DNA of 10,816 bases, from the NCBI GenBank assembly GCA_027019205.1, contig JALUWZ010000104.1, forward strand, positions 1-10,816, in the 5' to 3' direction. The notes under the pieces were generated by a model. It was not told where the DNA came from, made no database searches, and worked only from the letters and a program-made list of their open reading frames with translations. Shown here in pieces: positions 1 through 6,364 of the stretch. The translations under genes were made by a program, and so were the position numbers. The DNA comes from Emcibacter sp. GTDB taxonomy: Bacteria; Pseudomonadota; Alphaproteobacteria; Sphingomonadales; Emcibacteraceae. The first letter of the stretch is position 1. Every line of letters starts with the position of its first letter.

Positions 1-32
1 TTTGAAGACGAAACTTGTGCTTTTGGAATGCA

Positions 33-54
33 GGCCTGCCCATAAAGGCGGGCC
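33..54. repeat. GC-rich hairpin upstream of queF
   Basis: Two 8-base arms (33-40 and 47-54) pair with one G-U wobble around a 6-base loop. No T-run follows on either strand, so it is not a standard intrinsic terminator. It may mark the end of a gene lying to the left of the window: the first + frame is open from base 1 to a stop at 43-45, too short to identify. It lies upstream of the likely queF promoter and so is probably not in the queF message. Confidence 0.3.
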
Positions 55-68
55 GGGACGGTTCCCTG

Positions 69-95
69 ATGACATTTGACTAAAAATGCTATAAT
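69..95 (+). promoter_or_regulatory. Candidate extended -10 promoter of queF
   Basis: TGCTATAAT at 87-95 is a perfect -10 hexamer with the TGn extension. ATGACA at 69-74 matches five of six -35 bases but with a short 15-base spacer, which an extended -10 can tolerate. Transcription would start about 7 bases after the -10, at 102-104, on or next to the queF start codon at 104. The mRNA would then be leaderless or nearly so, and the GAAGG at 96-100 would lie outside it. Confidence 0.45.
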
Positions 96-103
96 GAAGG
101 TGC

Positions 104-568
104 ATGACCACAGATATTTACAAAAATCTCTCGCAACTGGGCAAACACAGCGTGCCGCCGGCCAGCCCGGAAGCGGCAGGGCTGGACAAGGTGCCAAATC
201 CCCGACCCGACAGTGATTATGTCGTCCGTTTTACCTGTCCGGAATTCACTTCCCTGTGCCCGGTGACCGGCCAGCCCGATTTTGCCCATATGGTGATTGA
301 TTATATCCCGCAGGCTTTTCTGGTTGAGAGCAAATCGCTCAAGCTGTTCCTGCAGTCTTTCCGCACCCATGCCGCCTTCCATGAGGATTGCACGGTTGGT
401 ATTGGTGAACGGTTAATGTCGGAACTTGCGCCGAAATGGCTGCGGATCGGCGGCTATTGGTATCCGCGCGGCGGCATACCGATTGATGTCTTTTACCAGA
501 ATGGCACGGCCCCGGAAAATGTCTGGATTCCCGATCAGGGCGTCACCCCCTACCGGGGCCGGGGATAG
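104..568 (+). CDS. queF: NADPH-dependent 7-cyano-7-deazaguanine reductase QueF
   Basis: QueF reduces the nitrile preQ0 to the amine preQ1 with NADPH, a step in making the tRNA wobble base queuosine; it is a cytosolic enzyme. The 154-residue length fits the single-domain (YkvM-like) class. Visible hallmarks are the CPVTGQPDF motif at 52-60 with nucleophile Cys52 and general acid Asp59, the QueF signature ESKSLKLF at 75-82 that contacts NADPH, and His93-Glu94 in the substrate pocket. The ATG at 104 gives the usual family N-terminus; GAAGG at 96-100 is close to it (3 bases), and a strong -10 element ends only 8 bases upstream. No other queuosine gene is in the window. The last 19 bases overlap the 3' end of the convergent rocD. 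Confidence 0.97.
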   Translation: MTTDIYKNLSQLGKHSVPPASPEAAGLDKVPNPRPDSDYVVRFTCPEFTSLCPVTGQPDFAHMVIDYIPQAFLVESKSLKLFLQSFRTHAAFHEDCTVGIGERLMSELAPKWLRIGGYWYPRGGIPIDVFYQNGTAPENVWIPDQGVTPYRGRG

Positions 569-1773
569 CCATCCTTCAGAACGGCATCAATCTGCTCAAC
601 TATCCAGTCGATATCGTCATTTTCGATGACCAGCGGCGGGGCAAGACGGATGACATTGTCGTGGGTTTCCTTGCACAGCAGGCCTCTTTCCATCAGCGCC
701 TCACAATAAGGCCGGGCGCCACCCTGGGAATTGTCAAGCTCGATCCCGACGAACAGACCCCGCCCGCGAATGTCAACGATCTTGCCGGTCTGGATAAGCT
801 GAAGCTTGCGGATCATATAATCACCGAGAATATGGGACCGTTCAGCCAGATTCTCCTCCTCTATCACCCTGAGTGCGGCAAGGCCAATGGCGGCGCCGAG
901 CGGGTTGCCGCCAAAGGTACTGCCGTGAATGCCGGGGGTAAAAACACTCATAATCTCGTCAGAGGCAAGGATGGCCGATACCGGATAAAGCCCGCCGCTT
1001 AACGCCTTGCCGACAATCAGCAGGTCAGGGACGGCATTCTCCTCATGCTGGAAACAGAACAGCTTGCCGGTGCGGCCCAGACCGGTCTGAATTTCATCAA
1101 GGACAAATAATATATTATTCCGGCTACAGATTTTCCGGACTTTCGTGAGATAGCCTTCATCCGGGATAATGATACCGGCTTCCCCCTGTATCGGTTCCAT
1201 AAGGACGGCGACCGTATTGGGGGTGACGGCCTGTTCGAGCGCCTCGGCATCATTATAGTCAATCAGCCGGAATCCGGGGGTAAAGGGGCCAAAATTCTTT
1301 TTATAATCCGGTTCGGACGACATGCTGACCGTGGTGATGGTGCGGCCATGAAAATTATTGCGCACGACGATGATTTCGGCCCTGTCATCTTCTACCCCCT
1401 TGATTTCATAGCCCCATTTGCGCACGGCCTTGATCGCCGTTTCGACGGCTTCGGCGCCTGTATTCATCGGCAGGGCCTTGTCCATCCGGGCCATTTGACA
1501 GAGTTTTTCAAGGAAGGGTCCCATCCGGTCATTATGAAAGGCCCGTGAAGTCAGAGTGATCTTCCCGGCCTGTTCGGTCATGGCGGCAATGATTTTCGGG
1601 TGGCAATGACCCTGATTTACCGCAGAATAGGCGCTCAGACAATCGAGATATTTCCTGCCGTCCGTGTCCCATACCCATATGCCCCGGCCTTTTTCCAGCA
1701 CGAGTGGCAGCGGGTTATAGTTATGGGCGCTGCGCCGGTCGGTCTGATCTATGATGTCCTGTTGCGAAATCAT
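550..1773 (-). CDS. rocD: Ornithine aminotransferase
   Basis: This PLP enzyme moves the delta-amino group of ornithine to 2-oxoglutarate, giving glutamate-5-semialdehyde and glutamate, the second step of the arginase pathway. The product has 407 residues, typical of bacterial OAT. Seen in order: the SAYSAVNQGHCHP segment near 47-59, NTGAEAVE at 104-111 (cofactor phosphate), DEIQTGLGRTG at 226-236 with Asp226 for the pyridine nitrogen, VGKALSGG at 254-261 with Schiff-base Lys256, and HGSTFGGNPL at 283-292. These follow the OAT pattern, though acetylornithine aminotransferase is a close relative; pairing with arginase favours OAT. I chose the ATG at 1773, 4 bases after the rocF stop, over an upstream start at 1824 that would overlap rocF by 47 bases. 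An AGGGG lies 11 bases upstream inside the end of rocF, indicating co-translation. Confidence 0.95.
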   Translation of the reverse strand: MISQQDIIDQTDRRSAHNYNPLPLVLEKGRGIWVWDTDGRKYLDCLSAYSAVNQGHCHPKIIAAMTEQAGKITLTSRAFHNDRMGPFLEKLCQMARMDKALPMNTGAEAVETAIKAVRKWGYEIKGVEDDRAEIIVVRNNFHGRTITTVSMSSEPDYKKNFGPFTPGFRLIDYNDAEALEQAVTPNTVAVLMEPIQGEAGIIIPDEGYLTKVRKICSRNNILFVLDEIQTGLGRTGKLFCFQHEENAVPDLLIVGKALSGGLYPVSAILASDEIMSVFTPGIHGSTFGGNPLGAAIGLAALRVIEEENLAERSHILGDYMIRKLQLIQTGKIVDIRGRGLFVGIELDNSQGGARPYCEALMERGLLCKETHDNVIRLAPPLVIENDDIDWIVEQIDAVLKDGYPRPR

Positions 1774-1777
1774 GATA

Positions 1778-2713
1778 TTATATACCCCTGTTTTTGGAGA
1801 CCGGCGGCAGGATCTGGCGGCCAAACAGGCTCGCGGTCAGGTCAATGGCAAGCTTTGCCGTGCTGTTCTGAAAATCAAGCGCCGGGTTGATCTCCATAAT
1901 ATCAAGCGAGATCATCAGGCCCGAATCATGGATCATCTCCATGCAGAGCTGTGCCTCACGGTAGGTCAGCCCGCCGGGAATGGTCGTCCCCACACCGGGC
2001 GCTATGGTCGGGTCAAGACTGTCAACATCAAAGCTCACATGGATGAAGGCATCCTTTGCCGCGACATCCTGCAGAATATTCTGCATGACCTCGCGCATGC
2101 CGATCTCGTCAATGCAGCGCATGTCATAGGCCCGGACCCCGGCATCAAGAACCAGCTGTTTTTCGGCAATATCGACCGAGCGGATACCGACCTGATAGAT
2201 ATTGTCAGGCTCCACCATGGGAATCCTGTGGCCAAGGGCAAGCAGTTCCCCGGGGCCGCGCCCGGCGGCAATGGCGACCGGCATACCATGGATATTGCCC
2301 GACGGGCTGGTGTCGCTGGTGTTGAAATCCGAATGGGCATCGATCCAGATGATGCAGAGTTTCTTTTTCATATCCGCACAATAGCGCGCCACCGCCGCGA
2401 TGGAACCGATCGACATGGCATGATCACCGCCGAGCATAACCGGCAGATTGCCGTCACTGATTTCGCTAAAGACCGCCTCCTGAACATTCCGGCACCAGAT
2501 GATATTTTCTGTCAGGTGACGATAGCCGTCTTCAGCGGCATGTTCCGGATTTTCCGGCCCGAACAGGTTGCCTTTATCCACCACATTATGGCCGAGCCGG
2601 GTCAGCGTTCTGGCAATACCGGCAACCCGCAAGGCCTCCGGACCCATGGTGGCACCCCGGTGGCCGGCCCCGGTATCACTGGGAACCCCGATCAGTGAGA
2701 TGCTTCTGTTCAT
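1778..2713 (-). CDS. rocF: Arginase
   Basis: Arginase hydrolyses L-arginine to ornithine and urea with a two-manganese centre. The 311-residue length is usual. All metal ligands are visible: GGDH at 95-98 (His98), DAHSD at 125-129 (Asp125, His127, Asp129) and SFDVDSLDP at 227-235 (Asp229, Asp231). GNIHGMP at 139-145 carries the proton-shuttle His142, and Glu274 lies in the EINPALD motif near the C-terminus. The set fits arginase rather than agmatinase, as does the adjacent ornithine aminotransferase. The ATG at 2713 has a GAGG 11 bases upstream, a rather long spacing. It is the first gene of a leftward operon with rocD and is divergent from an Lrp-type regulator. No urease is in the window, so the fate of the urea cannot be told. 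Confidence 0.96.
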   Translation of the reverse strand: MNRSISLIGVPSDTGAGHRGATMGPEALRVAGIARTLTRLGHNVVDKGNLFGPENPEHAAEDGYRHLTENIIWCRNVQEAVFSEISDGNLPVMLGGDHAMSIGSIAAVARYCADMKKKLCIIWIDAHSDFNTSDTSPSGNIHGMPVAIAAGRGPGELLALGHRIPMVEPDNIYQVGIRSVDIAEKQLVLDAGVRAYDMRCIDEIGMREVMQNILQDVAAKDAFIHVSFDVDSLDPTIAPGVGTTIPGGLTYREAQLCMEMIHDSGLMISLDIMEINPALDFQNSTAKLAIDLTASLFGRQILPPVSKNRGI

Positions 2714-2736
2714 GAAATAAAAAACCTCATTTCGCC

Positions 2737-2755
2737 CCGAATCTGTATATTTCGG
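2737..2755. promoter_or_regulatory. Inverted repeat in the rocF promoter region
   Basis: CCGAA at 2737-2741 and TTCGG at 2751-2755 form an inverted repeat around a 9-base AT-rich centre. On the minus strand the centre reads TATACA (2749-2744), a possible weak -10 for rocF, so a protein bound here would overlap the promoter. It shares the CCGAAT half with the palindrome at 2806-2820. This is a candidate operator, inferred from symmetry and position only. Confidence 0.35.
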
Positions 2756-2805
2756 ATAGTTTTACACGGCAGGAGGAAAATGAAATTTCTAATTTTGGCT
2801 AAATG

Positions 2806-2820
2806 CCGAATATTATGCGG
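2806..2820. promoter_or_regulatory. Lrp-like operator box
   Basis: CCGAATATTATGCGG is a 15-base palindrome broken at one symmetric pair. It agrees with the E. coli Lrp consensus YAGHAWATTWTDCTR at 13 of 15 positions, including the whole AWATTWT core; the two differences are the symmetric outer bases. It lies between the divergent rocF and Lrp-family genes, immediately upstream of the -35 of the regulator's predicted promoter, as expected for autoregulation and control of rocFD. Confidence 0.55.
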
Positions 2821-2825
2821 AGAAC

Positions 2826-2854
2826 TTGATTATTGTGACAGATTGTTTTAAATT
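2826..2854 (+). promoter_or_regulatory. Candidate promoter of the Lrp-family gene
   Basis: TTGATT (2826-2831) and TAAATT (2849-2854) are separated by an optimal 17 bases, placing the start of transcription near 2861 and leaving a leader of about 44 bases before the ATG at 2905. An imperfect inverted repeat, AACTTG at 2823-2828 and CAAGTT at 2867-2872, brackets it. Confidence 0.4.
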
Positions 2855-2904
2855 GTTGAAAAATAACAAGTTACGTGAAGAAAGAAACTGCGGAGTATAT
2901 CATT

Positions 2905-3390
2905 ATGACTAAAAAAAGAGCAATTGATCGTATTGATCTGAAGATTCTTTCGATCCTGCAAAATAATGCCCGTATCACCAACCATGACCTGTCCACCGAG
3001 GTCAATCTGTCGCCGAGTTCCTGCCTGCAGCGGGTCCGGCGGCTGGAGGATGAGGGGTATCTTGAATCCTATATGGCGGTGATCAATCTCAACAAGATCT
3101 GCCGGACGGTGACGGTATTGCTGACCGTCAGCCTGCATGATCATACCAACACCAATTTCAAGACATTCGAGGCGGCGATCAATGATTTCCCGGAAATCGT
3201 CGAATGTTATACAGTCAGTGGTAATTTCGACTATTTCCTGCGGATCGTCTGCCCGGATATGGACCGGTATCTGGAACTGAATGACAAGTTGATTGACTGT
3301 ATGGAGGGGGTTGCCAATATCAGCAGTCATGTCGCCCTGGCCACGACAAAACGTTTCCGGGGCTATGCCCTGGAAAAGCTCGTCGATTAG
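2905..3390 (+). CDS. Lrp/AsnC family regulator, likely controls rocFD
   Basis: This is a DNA-binding regulator of the leucine-responsive family, 161 residues from the ATG at 2905. The winged helix-turn-helix spans roughly 11-53, with the recognition part at 35-48 (LSPSSCLQRVRRLE). The ligand-binding, oligomer-forming RAM domain spans about 60-150, with its conserved GNFDYFLRI segment at 106-114. I chose this ATG because GGAG (2892-2895) lies 9 bases upstream and the HTH then begins at the usual distance; a GTG at 2875 would add ten residues but has no good ribosome site. The gene is divergent from rocF, and Lrp-type regulators beside arginine, ornithine or proline catabolic genes usually respond to the pathway amino acid. 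Activation of rocFD by arginine or ornithine is therefore an inference. The stop is only 3 bases from that of convergent purB. Confidence 0.92.
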   Translation: MTKKRAIDRIDLKILSILQNNARITNHDLSTEVNLSPSSCLQRVRRLEDEGYLESYMAVINLNKICRTVTVLLTVSLHDHTNTNFKTFEAAINDFPEIVECYTVSGNFDYFLRIVCPDMDRYLELNDKLIDCMEGVANISSHVALATTKRFRGYALEKLVD

Positions 3391-3393
3391 CGT

Positions 3394-4686
3394 TTATTTG
3401 AATACGCGGTTAAAAATAGTATCCACATGTTTCAGGTGATAGCCGAGGTCGAATTTATCCTCGATTTCCGCATCTGAAAGACGGGCGGAGACTTCGGGGT
3501 CGGCTTTCAGTTCGGCGGCAAAATCGGCCCCCTGTTCCCAGACTTTCATGGCATTGCGCTGGACAAGGCGGTAACTGTCTTCCCGGCTCACTCCCGCCTG
3601 GGTCAGGGCCAGCAATATCCTCTGTGAATTATGCAGCCCGCCGAGCTTGTCCATATTGGCCCGCATATTGTCAGGATAAACCACCAGCCTGTCCATCACC
3701 CCGGTAAGGCGGGTGAGGGCAAAGTCAAGGGTTACCGTGGCATCCGGGCCGATCATCCGTTCGACCGAGCTGTGAGAGATATCCCGTTCATGCCACAGCG
3801 CGACATTTTCCATTGCCGGCAAGGCCATACCGCGCACCAGACGGGCAAGACCGGTCAGGTTTTCTGTCAGCACCGGATTACGCTTGTGCGGCATGGCGGA
3901 CGAGCCTTTTTGACCTTTGGAGAAGAATTCCTCAACTTCGAGAACTTCGGTCCGTTGCAGATGGCGGATTTCGGTGGCGAGCCGCTCTATCGAGCTTGCC
4001 ACCACACCCAGGGTGACAAAGAACATCGCATGGCGGTCGCGCGGGATGATCTGGGTCGAGACCGGCTCAACCTCAAGCCCGAGCGATTTGGCGACATGTT
4101 CCTCAACCCTCGGGTCGATATTGGCAAAGGTGCCGACCGCGCCCGAGATGGCACAGGTGGCGATTTCCGCCCGGGCATTTTGCAAGCGGGTGAGATTACG
4201 GTCAAATTCGGCATAAGCCTCGGCCATTTTCAGGCCAAAGGTTACCGGTTCGGCATGGATGCCGTGGCTGCGACCGATACAGACGTCAAGCTTATGCTCA
4301 TAAGCCCGCCGTTTCAGTACCACAAGCAGCTTTTCCACATCATCAATCAGGATATCGCAGGCCCGGACCAGTTGAATATTGAAGCAGGTATCCAGTATAT
4401 CTGACGAGGTCATGCCCTGATGAACGAAGCGCGCCTCGGGGCCGATATATTCGGCGAGGGAGGTCAGGAAGGCAATGACGTCATGCTTGACCTCGCGTTC
4501 GATCTCGTCAATACGATCAACATCGAAATTGCCCTTTTCCCAGATAATCCGCGCACTTTCCTTCGGGATAATACCAAGGTCGGCCAGCGCGTCACAGGCA
4601 TGGGCCTCGATTTCAAACCATATGCGGAATTTTGTTTGCGGTTGCCATATGGCGGTCATCACTTCGCGGGAATAACGGGGTATCAT
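3394..4686 (-). CDS. purB: Adenylosuccinate lyase
   Basis: PurB catalyses two fumarate-releasing steps: SAICAR to AICAR in purine synthesis and adenylosuccinate to AMP. The 430-residue product belongs to the shorter, B. subtilis-like class. The superfamily signature GSSAMPHKRNP is at 261-271, with catalytic Ser262 on the flexible loop and Lys268. His141 in GRSHGIHAEP (138-147) and His68 in EVKHDV are the catalytic histidines at the same positions as in B. subtilis. TSSD at 93-96 is the substrate-binding loop. I chose the ATG at 4686 because AGGTGA lies 4 bases upstream and MIPRYSR is the standard family N-terminus. An in-frame start at 4869 would add 61 unrelated residues and overlap mscS. 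It is divergent from mscS and 3 bases from the convergent Lrp-family gene; no other purine gene is near. Confidence 0.97.
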   Translation of the reverse strand: MIPRYSREVMTAIWQPQTKFRIWFEIEAHACDALADLGIIPKESARIIWEKGNFDVDRIDEIEREVKHDVIAFLTSLAEYIGPEARFVHQGMTSSDILDTCFNIQLVRACDILIDDVEKLLVVLKRRAYEHKLDVCIGRSHGIHAEPVTFGLKMAEAYAEFDRNLTRLQNARAEIATCAISGAVGTFANIDPRVEEHVAKSLGLEVEPVSTQIIPRDRHAMFFVTLGVVASSIERLATEIRHLQRTEVLEVEEFFSKGQKGSSAMPHKRNPVLTENLTGLARLVRGMALPAMENVALWHERDISHSSVERMIGPDATVTLDFALTRLTGVMDRLVVYPDNMRANMDKLGGLHNSQRILLALTQAGVSREDSYRLVQRNAMKVWEQGADFAAELKADPEVSARLSDAEIEDKFDLGYHLKHVDTIFNRVFK

Positions 4687-4793
4687 ATTGTCACCTGTTG
4701 CAAGAATTTCTGATGCAGCAGGATTTAACAGGAAAAGCCCGGGGGAACAAGAGCTATCCTGCCGATGGTCAGGAACAGGGGTCGACAGCTTTA

Positions 4794-4822
4794 TTGCAAT
4801 CTTCTGATATACGCGATATGTT
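4794..4822 (+). promoter_or_regulatory. Weak candidate promoter of the MscS gene
   Basis: TTGCAA (4794-4799) and TATGTT (4817-4822) each match four of six consensus bases with a 17-base spacer. A better -10, TATAAC at 4831-4836, lacks a recognisable -35. The 172-base gap between purB and this gene must hold divergent promoters, but I cannot fix either one securely. Confidence 0.25.
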
Positions 4823-4858
4823 GGCTGGAATATAACGTCATCATTACAGAGGGTTCCT

Positions 4859-5683
4859 ATGGAAGACAAAGCTCAGGAATATACGGATATGGCCATCAGT
4901 TTCGCCACCACCTACGGGTTAAATATTATCGGTGCCGTTCTTATCCTGATCATAGGCTGGATCATTGCCGGCTGGGCCAGAGGCTTTGTCGCAAAAATGC
5001 TCGGCAAAAGCCCGAAAATTGACATCACCCTGACCTCATTCCTGTCAAGCACTGTGCGCTATATCATTCTGATCTTTACCCTGATCGCGGTTCTCGGCAA
5101 ATTCGGTGTTGAGACCGCAAGCCTGATCACCATTCTCGGCGCGGCATCGCTGGCGATCGGTCTGGCCCTGCAGGGAACATTGAGCAATGTTGCCGCCGGG
5201 GTGATGCTGTTGATCTTCCGGCCTTTCCGGATTGGCGATTTTATCAGTGCGGCGGGCTTTGCCGGAACGGTGAAGACTCTCGGGCTGTTTGTCACGGAAC
5301 TCGCGACCGGCGACAATGTTCAGATCATCATTCCCAACAGCCAGATATGGGGGGCGGCGATCCAGAATTTCTCGGCCCATGACACGCGCCGGGTTGATCT
5401 GGTCATCGGCATCGGATATGACGATAATATTGATGATGCCATCGCCGAAATTGGTCATGTGATCACGGCAGACGACCGGGCCATGACCGACCCCGAACCG
5501 GCGATATTTGTTGGTGAACTGGCCGATAGTTCAGTTAATATTGTGGTTCGTGTCTGGACGGAAAGTGGCAATTACTGGCCGCTGAAGGCCGCCCTGACCA
5601 AGGATATCAAACACCGGTTTGATGACAAGGGCATCAGCTTCCCCTATCCGCAACAGGATGTACATCTGATAAATGATGCGTGA
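4859..5683 (+). CDS. mscS: Small-conductance mechanosensitive channel, MscS family
   Basis: MscS opens under membrane tension and releases solutes after osmotic downshock. The 274 residues match the size of E. coli MscS (286), without the long N-terminal extensions of MscK or YbdG types. Transmembrane helices lie near 20-43, 65-85 and 88-121. The pore-lining helix reads GLALQGTLSN at 101-110, so the hydrophobic constriction would be Leu104 and Leu108. RPFRIGD (121-127) begins the cytoplasmic beta domain, IIPNSQI (157-163) is the conserved loop, and FPYPQQDVHL (261-270) ends the alpha/beta vestibule, all in the expected order. GAGGG lies 5 bases before the ATG. It is divergent from purB and ends 27 bases from the convergent kinase gene; nothing links it functionally to either. 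Confidence 0.94.
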   Translation: MEDKAQEYTDMAISFATTYGLNIIGAVLILIIGWIIAGWARGFVAKMLGKSPKIDITLTSFLSSTVRYIILIFTLIAVLGKFGVETASLITILGAASLAIGLALQGTLSNVAAGVMLLIFRPFRIGDFISAAGFAGTVKTLGLFVTELATGDNVQIIIPNSQIWGAAIQNFSAHDTRRVDLVIGIGYDDNIDDAIAEIGHVITADDRAMTDPEPAIFVGELADSSVNIVVRVWTESGNYWPLKAALTKDIKHRFDDKGISFPYPQQDVHLINDA

Positions 5684-5710
5684 CCCTGAGACTTTACCGT
5701 CACCGGCAGT

Positions 5711-6256
5711 TTAGCGGATGATGAAGTCGCTTATTTGTTCCGGATGGACATCATCGCAGTAGCGCCGGAAGGCGGGCAGCCATATATCATCAAATACCGC
5801 GAGTGGCCGGGTATCCCCGGCGTTTCTGCGGCGTTTCCGGTAACGTTGCCGGGCGAGCTTCGGGTCAATAGACAGAAAAATCCGGATGTCCGGCAGGTGA
5901 TTGAGGCTGTCTTTAAACAGGAACACCCCTTCGATAATGGTGATGTCATGCCGGGCGCGGGACCGGGGTATGGTCCGGGCCAGCCTGTCATAATCGATGC
6001 TGTGGTGGTAATATAATTCGAACAGTTCCAGGGTGAGTTTTCCCCTGTTATGGGCATCATATACCTGTCTCTGCACATCGCGATTGTTAAAATCATCAAC
6101 ATGCAGCAGGGCGGTTGTTATTTTCAGGCCGGTCAATTTTTCGTGAAGCTGTCCGGCAAAGCTGGTTTTTCCGGCACAATCCAGCCCGTTGATCGCGATG
6201 ACAACGGGGGCTTTCCTGATCATCATCTGTGCTTTTGCCACTATGGGGTCTGTCAT
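5711..6256 (-). CDS. P-loop kinase of the uridine kinase type
   Basis: This looks like a small cytosolic nucleoside-kinase-like phosphotransferase of 181 residues. The Walker A motif GLDCAGKTS is at 24-32, HVDDF at 52-56 supplies the acidic residues of this superfamily, EGVFLF is at 109-114, and an arginine-rich stretch near 135-144 (ARQRYRKRRR) forms the lid. It resembles uridine kinase and phosphoribulokinase relatives but is shorter than true Udk, so the substrate is open. Two starts are possible. The ATG at 6256 has GGAG 6 bases upstream and gives the usual short lead to the P-loop. The ATG at 6313 has AGGA 7 bases upstream and adds 19 residues, but that stretch uses codons such as CCA, GTA, TTA and ACA that are rare in the neighbours, so I prefer 6256. 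It is convergent with mscS and divergent from the haemoglobin gene. Confidence 0.85.
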   Translation of the reverse strand: MTDPIVAKAQMMIRKAPVVIAINGLDCAGKTSFAGQLHEKLTGLKITTALLHVDDFNNRDVQRQVYDAHNRGKLTLELFELYYHHSIDYDRLARTIPRSRARHDITIIEGVFLFKDSLNHLPDIRIFLSIDPKLARQRYRKRRRNAGDTRPLAVFDDIWLPAFRRYCDDVHPEQISDFIIR

Positions 6257-6321
6257 GACCGTCTCCGGTGTTAATACTGGACTAAAAACCGGGTTCCGGC
6301 TATATTTTTTCATCAGGAGGT

Positions 6322-6337
6322 CCTGTAATATTGCAGG
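6322..6337. promoter_or_regulatory. 16-bp near-perfect palindrome, candidate operator
   Basis: CCTGTAATATTGCAGG is symmetric except for one base pair (fifth and twelfth positions). It sits 27 bases before the truncated-haemoglobin ATG and upstream of the divergent kinase. TAATAT at 6326-6331 within it could serve as a -10 for the haemoglobin operon, though no good -35 is seen. Just before it, CAGGA and TCCTG at 6314-6325 form a second short inverted repeat. The cognate regulator is unknown. Confidence 0.4.
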
Positions 6338-6364
6338 TTATCACTAATCCCGAAAGGAAAACAG

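Noticed and set aside
1..75. Possible coding ends at the left edge on either strand
   Set aside because: The open stretches (14 codons in the first + frame, 25 codons on the minus strand from an ATG at 75) are too short, lack ribosome sites and cannot be identified.
76..95. TTGACT at 76-81 as the -35 partner of TATAAT at 90-95
   Set aside because: The spacer is only 8 bases, too short for sigma-70.
55..103. preQ1 riboswitch before queF
   Set aside because: Some A-rich sequence (CTAAAAATG) recalls the type I tail, but the required stem and C-rich pseudoknot loop are not present, and the likely transcription start is downstream.
1774..1824. Upstream start of rocD
   Set aside because: It would run 47 bases into rocF, and the ATG at 1773 directly follows the rocF stop.
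1751..2698. Long open frame (315 codons) on the + strand opposite rocF
   Set aside because: It is fully antisense to a clear arginase with all metal ligands, and its translation has no recognisable domain.
2875..2904. GTG start of the Lrp-family gene
   Set aside because: No ribosome site precedes it, while the ATG at 2905 has GGAG at 9 bases.
3631..4404. Open frame of 257 codons on the + strand opposite purB
   Set aside because: A shadow of purB; no family motifs and no convincing ribosome site.
4719..4780. Several CAGGA repeats between purB and mscS
   Set aside because: Two copies are 10 bases apart and a TCCTG-N8-CAGGA repeat exists, but five-base words in a 172-base gap are too easily due to chance.
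4687..4869. 61-residue N-terminal extension of purB from a start at 4869
   Set aside because: The ATG at 4686 has a good ribosome site and matches the family N-terminus; the extension would overlap the mscS start.
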